Source: an uncultured Spartobacteria bacterium
GTDB taxonomy: Bacteria > Verrucomicrobiota > Verrucomicrobiia > Chthoniobacterales > Chthoniobacteraceae
Assembly: GCA_903901425.1 (NCBI GenBank)
Contig: CAIURC010000005.1
Span: 1 to 64,000, forward strand
Length of the DNA stretch: 64,000 nucleotides
Direction: 5' to 3'
This document shows, in pieces, positions 54,328 through 61,263 of this stretch. The translations under genes and the position numbers were made by a program. Under the pieces are notes generated by a model. The model had not been told where the DNA came from. It saw nothing but the letters and a program-made list of their open reading frames with translations, and ran no database searches. Position 1 is the first letter of the stretch, and every line of letters starts with the position of its first letter.

Positions 54328-54810
54328 TCATTTCTGTTGTTCCTTGTCCACCACCGAAAAGGTCACGTTGCTCACCCCGGAGCCACCAGCGGCAGCGAGT
54401 ACGGTCCTCAAAAACTCGTACTTCACATCCTTGTCGGCCCGGACCACCACACGGAACTCGGGGGTGGCTGCGAGCTTGGCCTGAAAAATCGGGCCCAGTT
54501 CTGCCGCGGTCCCGTAGGTCTTTCCATCGATGTCGATCACACCGGAGTTGCCGATGTTGTTCCAAAGGATGTTGACCGTGAGTTGCCCCTCGCCGGACTT
54601 TTTGTTCTTGTCCTTGGCATCCTTTGCCACGGGGAGACGAACTTTCTCGTTCGTCTGCAGCACATCCGTGGAGCTGATCGACATGAAAAACACCAGGAGC
54701 ACCAGCAGAATGTCGATCATCGGAGCGATCTGAAACTCCGGATCTTCCTCGGGGGGAAGCCGCGTTTCAGCCTTCTTACTCTTGTTCTTGCTTCCAGTCG
54801 GTGCAGACAT
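54328..54810 (-). CDS. exbD: ExbD/TolR biopolymer transport protein (longer paralogue)
   Basis: 160 residues. An N-terminal charged tail of about 25 residues (KNKSKKAETRLPPEEDPE) precedes the transmembrane helix QIAPMIDILLVLLVFFMSI with the conserved aspartate. A periplasmic domain ends in FLRTVLAAAGGSGVSNVTF. It is 39 bases after exbB. The two ExbD copies differ most in length and linker, which suggests they form a mixed dimer or serve two receptors; neither is proved. Confidence 0.9.
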   Translation of the reverse strand: MSAPTGSKNKSKKAETRLPPEEDPEFQIAPMIDILLVLLVFFMSISSTDVLQTNEKVRLPVAKDAKDKNKKSGEGQLTVNILWNNIGNSGVIDIDGKTYGTAAELGPIFQAKLAATPEFRVVVRADKDVKYEFLRTVLAAAGGSGVSNVTFSVVDKEQQK

Positions 54811-54849
54811 GGTGCTGGGGGATTGGGGCGGGGATCAGAAACCGAAAAC

Positions 54850-55752
54850 TCAGTTCCAGTCCAAGGGAGAACCGCAGTGCGGGCAGGGGCTCACTCCGAC
54901 TGTGACCGCTCCGCTGCACATCGGGCAGTTGGTCGACAGCGAAGATGAAATTTTCCGGGCGCCAGCTGCAGCCACCACTCCTGCATTGAAGTTTTCACCA
55001 ATCTGAACCCCGTGCAGTTCCTCGTACGGCAGGTCTACGATCAGGGTGTTCACGATGTCGTCCGCGTACACAATGCACATCTGAGAGACGTTCCGGAAAA
55101 CGTAGTACGCAACGAAGGCCGGAATCGCGATCCCGATCCCGAATGCGGTTGCCATCAAGACTTCCCCAATCTTCCCGGAGAGCGCCCGGGGATCGCTGAT
55201 GCCGCTGCTCGCCAACACGGCGAACGCACCCATCATCCCGATAACCGTTCCCAGCAGCCCGATCATCGGGGAAACCACCCCGATCACCGACAGGTAACTG
55301 TTCCGGGTCCGGAGCACGGTGGCCTCGCGAAGCGCATGCTCGGCCAGTCCTTGCTCCACTGCTTCCTTGCCACGCCCGATCCTAGCCAAGCCTGCCTTGA
55401 TCACGTTCGCGAGATAGTTCCGATTCGCGTTGCAGGTTTCCCAAGCCTCCTGGTAGTTGCCCGCCGAGATCAACTGCTTCAACGCGTTGATCAGCGGCGG
55501 CGGCGCCAGACGGTCTTTCCTCAATTGGAGGGTGTTTTGGATCACCAGCGTGACCATCGTGATCGAGGTCGCCAGAATGGCGCACCACACCGCCATGATC
55601 AGAGGACCACCCTCGATGATCGTGTGCAGGATACTCTGCTCCTTCGGCGCAGCCGCGGCCTCTTCCTCGGCAAATCCAAGGGTAGGCAGGACAGTCACGG
55701 CGAGAACTGCTGCGGCGTAGGGAAGGATTCGGCGGAACGTACTTCTGGTCAT
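54850..55752 (-). CDS. exbB: ExbB/TolQ/MotA-type proton channel with C-terminal zinc ribbon
   Basis: 300 residues. A signal-like N-terminus (YAAAVLAVTVLPTLGFAEE) precedes helix TM1 (GGPLIMAVWCAILATSITMVTLV), then the conserved cytoplasmic loop and the TM2-TM3 block (LSVIGVVSPMIGLLGTVIGMMGAF, GEVLMATAFGIGIAIPAFVAYYVF) of ExbB. The C-terminus has CPMC-x10-CPHC (Cys276, 279, 290, 293), a zinc-ribbon pattern not found in the usual ExbB. The frame opens at 55809, but ATG 55752 starts the signal. It should form the motor with the ExbD genes downstream. Confidence 0.85.
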   Translation of the reverse strand: MTRSTFRRILPYAAAVLAVTVLPTLGFAEEEAAAAPKEQSILHTIIEGGPLIMAVWCAILATSITMVTLVIQNTLQLRKDRLAPPPLINALKQLISAGNYQEAWETCNANRNYLANVIKAGLARIGRGKEAVEQGLAEHALREATVLRTRNSYLSVIGVVSPMIGLLGTVIGMMGAFAVLASSGISDPRALSGKIGEVLMATAFGIGIAIPAFVAYYVFRNVSQMCIVYADDIVNTLIVDLPYEELHGVQIGENFNAGVVAAAGARKISSSLSTNCPMCSGAVTVGVSPCPHCGSPLDWN

Positions 55753-56110
55753 GGTCTGGGGTGTGTGGTTAAGAAAATTCCGGGAAATGAAAAAATTTGA
55801 TGCCCTCACTCGAGGCAGCCGAAAAGTTTTCTCTAAGAAGTTCTGGGGAACTGCGTTTACTTTTTCCTGCTCCGCTCACTTTAAACCCGCCCAACCCGGG
55901 TGTCGGCAAGCGGAAAAACGTTTTTTTGCTCCCTGCCGGCCCCGTCCTAGCAGTTCGGGCCTGAGCCCGGGTTTTTTGGACCGCAGGAGACACAGGCCGG
56001 GAATTTTTCAACTCCGAACCGGACGTCAAAGGGGGGCGGGCTGGAATGAAATAGAGGGAAGGAAAAACAGAGGGGGAGAAGGAGGGAAGATGAAGGCGGT
56101 CCAGCAGGGG
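55753..56110. other. intergenic region before exbB, with terminator-like hairpin on the plus strand
   Basis: 358 bases between the TPR gene end and the exbB start, both minus strand. No gene was found. The part around 56030-56100 is purine-rich on the plus strand. A terminator-shaped hairpin pointing to the plus strand lies at 55956-55977 and is listed separately. Confidence 0.45.
55956..55977 (+). terminator. terminator-like hairpin with no upstream plus-strand gene
   Basis: CGGGC-CTGA-GCCCG is followed by GG and six T residues. The T-run is on the plus strand, opposite to the flanking genes. If functional it would end a plus-strand transcript starting between 55753 and 55955. A chance structure is possible, as the stem is only five base pairs. 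Confidence 0.35.
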
Positions 56111-56875
56111 TCAGGGCGTGACCACGTTCTGCTCGATCAATTTATCTGCCAACTCTTGGGCGGAGGCTACGGCGCCGGAATCTTCTGCAAACAACGCCAC
56201 CGTTCTGAGGTAGCTCTCCAGGGCCCCCGACTTGTCGCCTTCCTTCTCCTTGATCTGCCCCAGCGCCAGAAAGACATGCGAGTAGGCTGCCGCATTCAGC
56301 GAAGAAGGCGCCTTGTCCACCAAAGCCGAGGCCGCGATCGGTTCGAGCTTCTTCTTCGCCTCGTCCACGTTGTTCTTGGAAAGCGCGATTCTTGCCATTC
56401 CCACCTCCGATTGCAACGAACCTGCCCCTGGGTAGAACTTCTGGTAATCCTTGTAAGCCGCCTCCGCCTTCTCGAGATCTCCGGTGTTCAGGAGCGCTTC
56501 CGCATGCATCGCCGAAGCCCGCTGCGCCCACTCCGTCGGCAACCCCTTGAATTTCTCCGCCAGCACCCGAACCGGCCCCAGCAGCTTCGCGTAATCCCGG
56601 GCAGAGGCCAGTTTCTGGACGGCAGCGAATTCGGGAGGCGGCGGCATGTCCACCTTCACCACGGTGGCCAAGGGAACCCCCATCTGGCCGGCTGCAATCA
56701 CGACCTGAAGGGTTGTCCCTGTGCATCCAAGGATCTTGGCCTCGTGTGGCTGGCCGTCCCGAGTGTAGTAGACATCGGCGGAAGCCTGCCGCCCGGCCAG
56801 CCCGCAAAGGCCGGCGGCACAGAACAGGAAGCCAAAAAGAAGTTGTCGGTGGGGGAAAACGGCACGTAGTTTCAT
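56111..56875 (-). CDS. exported TPR protein upstream of ExbB
   Basis: 254 residues with a signal peptide (PHRQLLFGFLFCAAGLCGLAGRQASA). A short beta region (DVYYTRDGQPHEAKILGCTGTTLQVVI) is followed by TPR-like helices (AMHAEALLNTGDLEKAEAAYKDYQKFYPGAGSLQ, SSLNAAAYSHVFLALGQIKEKEGDKSGALESYLRTVAL). This resembles the periplasmic TPR protein that pairs with ExbB/ExbD in PVC bacteria. The frame is open from 56980, but ATG 56875 starts the signal peptide. It is divergent from the PpiD-like gene, 103 bases away. Confidence 0.75.
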   Translation of the reverse strand: MKLRAVFPHRQLLFGFLFCAAGLCGLAGRQASADVYYTRDGQPHEAKILGCTGTTLQVVIAAGQMGVPLATVVKVDMPPPPEFAAVQKLASARDYAKLLGPVRVLAEKFKGLPTEWAQRASAMHAEALLNTGDLEKAEAAYKDYQKFYPGAGSLQSEVGMARIALSKNNVDEAKKKLEPIAASALVDKAPSSLNAAAYSHVFLALGQIKEKEGDKSGALESYLRTVALFAEDSGAVASAQELADKLIEQNVVTP

Positions 56876-56978
56876 GCGGGATCGGGGGAGCGCTCTCTCC
56901 ACTAAAAGATCCCCACGCAGAAAATCAACTCCCAATCCCTCAATTCCAGACGCATCCTCCGGGTCGCTCCACTCCGCC

Positions 56979-58475
56979 ATGGTTCATCTCATCCGCAAAT
57001 ACCAGCAGTCGTTGATGCTTCTGGTCACCACATTCGTCATCATCTCCTTTGTCTGGTTCTACAACGGCCAGCGCTCCACCCGCGCCGGAATCGACAGCGT
57101 CGCTGTCATCTACGGCCAGAACGTCACCATGGCCCAGTACCAGCGCGAGGCCCGCAAGTTCTCCCTCTGCCAGCCCCTCGGCATCTTTGAATTCTGGATG
57201 ACTCTCATTGGCAACGAGGCCAGAAGCGAAACTCAGGCCGTGGACAGCTTTGTCTGGAACACCATCGTGCTCCGGCACGAGGCCGAGCAACTCGGCATCC
57301 AGCCCACCGAGGACGAAATCGTTGAGGCCATCAAGGCCCTTCCCCCGTTCCAGAACAACGGCTCCTACGATTCCAAAAAGTACTCCGATTTCCTCGAACG
57401 CCTCCTCGCCAATGGCCTCACCGACGGCCATGTCACCGAACTCATCCGGGACGAACTTTGCCTCCGCAAAATCCGCGCCCTGCTCGGCTCCACCGTCAGC
57501 GCCTCCCCCAGCGAAATCCGGAGCGCTTTTGAACGGGAATCCCGCAAGTGCGAGGCCTCCTTTGTCCGCTTCCAGAACGAGGACTTCGCCAAGTCCGTTG
57601 AGATCTCGGATGCAGACATCCAGAAGCTCTTCGAGGAACGCAAAGACAGCCTGAAGACCGACGAACTCCGCGCCGTGCGCCTCGTCGCATTTGTGCTTGG
57701 CGAGACCGAAAAATCCCTGACCGGCAAGGACAAGGCGGCCGCCCTCTCCAAGCTCGGAGAACGGGCGCTCGAGTTCACTGTCGCCATGACGGAGAAAGAC
57801 GCCAAACTCGAAGCTGTTGCCGAAAAATTTGGGGTCAAGGTTCAGGAAACCGAAGCGTTCTCCCCGGGCAAGCTCCCTGAGCCCCTGCTCCAGTGTCCCC
57901 AAGGCGCACAGGCCGCCTTCCAGCTCACCATGGAACAGCCCCACGGTGACGTTGTCACCGGCGACAACGGGTATTACATCCTCCAGCTCAAGGAAATCAC
58001 CGCTCCGAAACCGCTCACCCTGGAGGAGGCCAAGCCCAAGCTCGCTGAACAACTCAAGGACGAACGCACCCGCGAGACACTCAGCCTCAAAGTGGCGGAA
58101 ACCCGCACCAAACTGACTGAGGCACTCAAAGCCGGCAAGCCGTTCGCCGCCTCCGCCACGGAACTCGGCCTGAAACCGGAATCCATCCCGGCCTTCTCCA
58201 TGGCCGAACCGCCAAAATCCGATCAGCCCGAAATCCGCTCCATCGCAAACCGCGCATTTGACCTTTCCGAAGGCCAACTCAGCGACCCGATCCAACTCCC
58301 CAACGGCACCGCGCTCCTCTACGTCGACAAACGGCTCCCCGTCGATGAGGAAAAGTTTGAACAGGGCAAGGCGCTCCTCTCCGAAAACCTCGCCCGCTCC
58401 AAACAGTCCGCCGCCCTTGAGCTCTGGCTCAAGGAACGCCGCGCCGTGGCCCAGGTCAACCCGGGCCGGAGCTGA
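56979..58475 (+). CDS. PpiD/SurA-like periplasmic folding factor
   Basis: 498 residues. One N-terminal transmembrane anchor (SLMLLVTTFVIISFVWFY) is followed by a SurA_N-like chaperone domain (VDSFVWNTIVLRHEAEQLGIQPTEDEIVEAIKALP). A central and a C-terminal segment (GDVVTGDNGYYILQLKEI, IANRAFDLSEGQLSDPIQLPNGTALLYV) have the parvulin-like pattern, though the catalytic His and Asp/Cys residues of active parvulins are not clear, so PPIase activity is uncertain. It likely assists folding of envelope proteins. The frame opens at 56874, but ATG 56979 begins the anchor. Confidence 0.78.
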   Translation: MVHLIRKYQQSLMLLVTTFVIISFVWFYNGQRSTRAGIDSVAVIYGQNVTMAQYQREARKFSLCQPLGIFEFWMTLIGNEARSETQAVDSFVWNTIVLRHEAEQLGIQPTEDEIVEAIKALPPFQNNGSYDSKKYSDFLERLLANGLTDGHVTELIRDELCLRKIRALLGSTVSASPSEIRSAFERESRKCEASFVRFQNEDFAKSVEISDADIQKLFEERKDSLKTDELRAVRLVAFVLGETEKSLTGKDKAAALSKLGERALEFTVAMTEKDAKLEAVAEKFGVKVQETEAFSPGKLPEPLLQCPQGAQAAFQLTMEQPHGDVVTGDNGYYILQLKEITAPKPLTLEEAKPKLAEQLKDERTRETLSLKVAETRTKLTEALKAGKPFAASATELGLKPESIPAFSMAEPPKSDQPEIRSIANRAFDLSEGQLSDPIQLPNGTALLYVDKRLPVDEEKFEQGKALLSENLARSKQSAALELWLKERRAVAQVNPGRS

Positions 58476-58481
58476 TTCCCC

Positions 58482-58841
58482 ATGGCGGACCACGAAGACC
58501 ACCACGACGAACTCGAGGCCCTCTTTGACGACGCGAACGGCGACCTCGCCCTGGGCGATCTCGAGGCTGCCTCAGAAAAATACCGCCGCTGCACGGAGCT
58601 TGACCCGGCTTTCTTTGACGGCTGGCACGCCCTCGCCATGGCCCTGATGAAACTCGGCCGCCACGAGGAAGCAATTGCCGCCGGACTCAAAACCGTCGAA
58701 CTCCGTCCCAATGACCAGCTCGCCTGGTCCAGCCTCTCCCTCTTCTACGTCCGCAACCACCAGATCCGCGAGGCCGAGGCCGCCGGCGCAAAGGCCAAGA
58801 TCCTCGGCTGGGGCGGCAAACTCAAAACACCGGCCCCCTAG
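58482..58841 (+). CDS. small TPR protein
   Basis: 119 residues: about three TPR units, LEALFDDANGDLALGDLEAASEKYRRCTELDP, AFFDGWHALAMALMKLGRHEEAIAAGLKTVELRP and LAWSSLSLFYVRNHQIREAEAAGAKAKIL. It is cytoplasmic, with no signal. TPR proteins mediate protein interactions; the partner is unknown. It starts six bases after the PpiD-like gene and ends 75 bases before metG, so one transcript is likely. Confidence 0.8.
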   Translation: MADHEDHHDELEALFDDANGDLALGDLEAASEKYRRCTELDPAFFDGWHALAMALMKLGRHEEAIAAGLKTVELRPNDQLAWSSLSLFYVRNHQIREAEAAGAKAKILGWGGKLKTPAP

Positions 58842-58916
58842 AGAACCCGGCCCCTTCCAACACCCCGGGATCCCAGCAGGATCCCGTGACCATCGGCACC
58901 CCGATCCGCTTTATCC

Positions 58917-60485
58917 ATGTCCGACACCTTCTTCATCACCACTGCGATCGATTACACCAACGGCAAACCCCACATCGGGCATGCCTACGAAAAAGTCTTG
59001 GCCGATGTCCTCGCGCGGTTCCAACGCCTCGCAGGACGCCCAGTCTTTTTCCTCACCGGCGTCGACCAGCACGGACAGAAGGTCCAGCAGAGCGCCGAAA
59101 AACAGGGGGTCAATCCTCAGGAGTTCGTCGACACTCTCACCGCCAGCTTTGTAGCGCTCTGGGACAAACTCGATGTCCGCTACGACCGCTGGGCCGCCAC
59201 CACCGCCCCTTCTCACAAGGATTGCGTCCGGAAAATCCTGCAGCGTCTCCATGACGAGGGCCAGCTCTACAAGGCCACGCGTCAGGGCTATTACAGCGTC
59301 CGCCAAGAACAGTTCCTCACCGACAAGGAACGCGGCGAGGACGGCCAGTTCGGCCCGGAATGGGGCGAGGTCGTCTTTCTCGAAGAGGAAAACTACCTGT
59401 TCCGACTCGCTGAACACCGCGACTGGCTCCTCCATCTCCTCGACCAGAATCCGCACCTGGTTCAGCCCGACTTCCGCCGGGCCGAACTTCGGAACGCCGT
59501 TGAAAAACTCTCCGGTGACCTCACTGTCTCCCGCCCCAAGGCCCGCCTCTCGTGGGGCATCGAGTTCCCGTTTGATCCCGACTTCGTCACCTACGTCTGG
59601 TTCGACGCGCTCGTCAATTACATCAGCTTCGCGCCCGGCTACGATCCCGCCCCCAACGCCGATCTCTCCGAGTTCCGCCGCCACTGGCCAGCACTCCACC
59701 TCATCGGCAAGGACATCCTTATCCCCGCACACGGCGTCTACTGGCCCATCATGCTGAAGGCGCTGGGATTCAAGGACTCCGAAATCCCCACCCTGCTCGT
59801 CCACGGATGGTGGAACATCGCCGGCTCAAAAATGAGCAAGAGCCTCGGCAACATCGTCGACCCTGACGTTCTCGCCGACCGTTACGGACCCGAGGCCCTC
59901 CGGTACTACCTCATGAGCGACATCGCCACCGGCCGCGATGCCGACTTCAGCGAGGAACGCCTTGTCCAGCGGTTCAATGCCGACCTCGCCAACAGCCTCG
60001 GCAACCTCCTCAATCGGACCCTCAACATGGCTCAGAAATACCGGCAGGGCGTCCTCACCGCCCCGAGCCAACCGGAGCACCTCGACCTCGTCCGGGAAGC
60101 GCTCCCTGTTGAAGCCGCCGCCGCTGATTACCGCGCCGCGTTTGAACAGCATGCCGTCCACCAGGCCCTCGAGGCTGCCTTCCGGCTCGTGGCCGCCTGC
60201 AATCAGTTCATCGACAGCCAAAAACCCTGGGCCGTGGCCAAGAACCCCGACCAAGCCGGCCTCCTTGACGCCATTCTTTACGCACTCGCCGACTCCCTCC
60301 GGGTCACGGCGATCCTGATCTCGCCCGTGCTCCCAAAGGCCGCCCGCGCCATTTTTGGCCAGCTTAACCTCGACGCGCCGTTCCAGATCGAGGACGCCCG
60401 CCGCGGCCTCCTGCCCACCGGCCACCAACTCGGCACGCCCACCCCGGTCTTTCCCCGCATCGAGCCCTCCGCGCCAGCGGCCTAA
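58917..60485 (+). CDS. metG: methionyl-tRNA synthetase
   Basis: 522 residues. It charges tRNA-Met. The HIGH box is PHIGHAY (18-24) and the KMSKS box at residues 305-309 is SKMSKS. The connective domain has YYSVRQEQFLTDKE in place of a zinc knuckle, so this is a zinc-less type of MetRS. The C-terminus is a helical anticodon-binding domain (LANSLGNLLNRTLNMAQKY). It lacks the C-terminal tRNA-binding domain of the longest bacterial forms. It is the third gene of a same-strand group after the PpiD-like gene. Confidence 0.94.
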   Translation: MSDTFFITTAIDYTNGKPHIGHAYEKVLADVLARFQRLAGRPVFFLTGVDQHGQKVQQSAEKQGVNPQEFVDTLTASFVALWDKLDVRYDRWAATTAPSHKDCVRKILQRLHDEGQLYKATRQGYYSVRQEQFLTDKERGEDGQFGPEWGEVVFLEEENYLFRLAEHRDWLLHLLDQNPHLVQPDFRRAELRNAVEKLSGDLTVSRPKARLSWGIEFPFDPDFVTYVWFDALVNYISFAPGYDPAPNADLSEFRRHWPALHLIGKDILIPAHGVYWPIMLKALGFKDSEIPTLLVHGWWNIAGSKMSKSLGNIVDPDVLADRYGPEALRYYLMSDIATGRDADFSEERLVQRFNADLANSLGNLLNRTLNMAQKYRQGVLTAPSQPEHLDLVREALPVEAAAADYRAAFEQHAVHQALEAAFRLVAACNQFIDSQKPWAVAKNPDQAGLLDAILYALADSLRVTAILISPVLPKAARAIFGQLNLDAPFQIEDARRGLLPTGHQLGTPTPVFPRIEPSAPAA

Positions 60486-60508
60486 AAAGGTCGGGGACGC
60501 GCAGGATT

Positions 60509-60529
60509 CAGGGAACCCCGGGTTTCCTG
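60509..60529. terminator. convergent hairpin between metG and the DUF5069 gene
   Basis: CAGGGAA-CCCC-GGGTTTCCTG can fold into a stem of up to ten pairs, including one G-T, with a tiny loop. It lies between two converging genes, so it could stop transcripts from both sides, but it lacks a T-run on either strand. Confidence 0.4.
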
Positions 60530-60546
60530 GGCCCGGTCCTTCGGTA

Positions 60547-60972
60547 TCAGCTCCTCCGGCCCTCGTCGAAGTCGTACAAATCGAACAAGGTCTGGATCTC
60601 CTCCCGGCTGCCCAAGCCCAGCGCGTCCTTCTCCCGTTGGACGTAGTCGCTGTCGTCGTCGCGCCAGCCGCGTTTTTCCATGAAAAGGTTCCAGATGAAC
60701 ACCTCCTCATCATTGGGGCGCCGGCCGTTCTGGTAGCACCAATCGAGAATCTCCGCGTCTGACCTGCCTTCCACCACCAACCGCTGCACATCGCCGTATT
60801 CCACCCGGAGAAACCGGCAGCAGCGACCGTCAAAACCGGTGCCGATGTAGGCGTGGTACGGTTCCGGAAGGACGCCGCGCAGCATGAGCCGCGCCTTGCT
60901 GCACATCCGAGCAAAGTAGACGAGACGCTCTGTCTTCTGGTAGCCGCCGACGGGCAGGTTGGGGTTCATCAT
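60547..60972 (-). CDS. DUF5069 family protein
   Basis: 141 residues, a soluble DUF5069 protein. The family pattern is clear: ARMCSKARLMLRGVLPEPYHAYIGTGFDGRCCRFLRVEYGDVQRLV and the C-terminal DAEILDWCYQNGRRPNDEEVFIWNLFMEKRGWRDD. The function is unknown. The frame is open from 61005, and two adjacent ATGs at 60972 and 60969 are the likely starts. It is convergent with metG. Confidence 0.85.
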   Translation of the reverse strand: MMNPNLPVGGYQKTERLVYFARMCSKARLMLRGVLPEPYHAYIGTGFDGRCCRFLRVEYGDVQRLVVEGRSDAEILDWCYQNGRRPNDEEVFIWNLFMEKRGWRDDDSDYVQREKDALGLGSREEIQTLFDLYDFDEGRRS

Positions 60973-61263
60973 AATTCGTTGCGGCTCGTCAACCCGGACC
61001 CACACAGGACTCCATGCCCACTCTCTGGAGGTTGAGGCAGCACCTCAGTCCTTTACTCGGACGAACCCGGATTTTCACGCGATTTTCGGGGCTCCCATTT
61101 TGCACCTTTTTGGACTGCATCAGGGAAGGGCGGCCACATCGGCTCCGACACACGCACCGGCGGATCTGATCCCGGCCCCGACAGCGGACTGGAAAGTCCG
61201 CTCTCCGGTTCTCTGCGCCTGTCATGCACACGGTCTGGACACGGTTGCGTTCCGCGGACTTGC
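60973..61263. other. intergenic region between the RND-pump gene and the DUF5069 gene
   Basis: 291 bases between two minus-strand genes. No ORF with coding character and no tRNA-like structure were seen. A promoter for the DUF5069 gene should lie here. Confidence 0.35.

Noticed and set aside
56940-58505. 521-residue ORF antisense to the PpiD-like gene
   Set aside because: The Phe/Gly/Leu/Glu-rich translation has no recognisable family, and the plus-strand gene has a clean anchor and chaperone domain.
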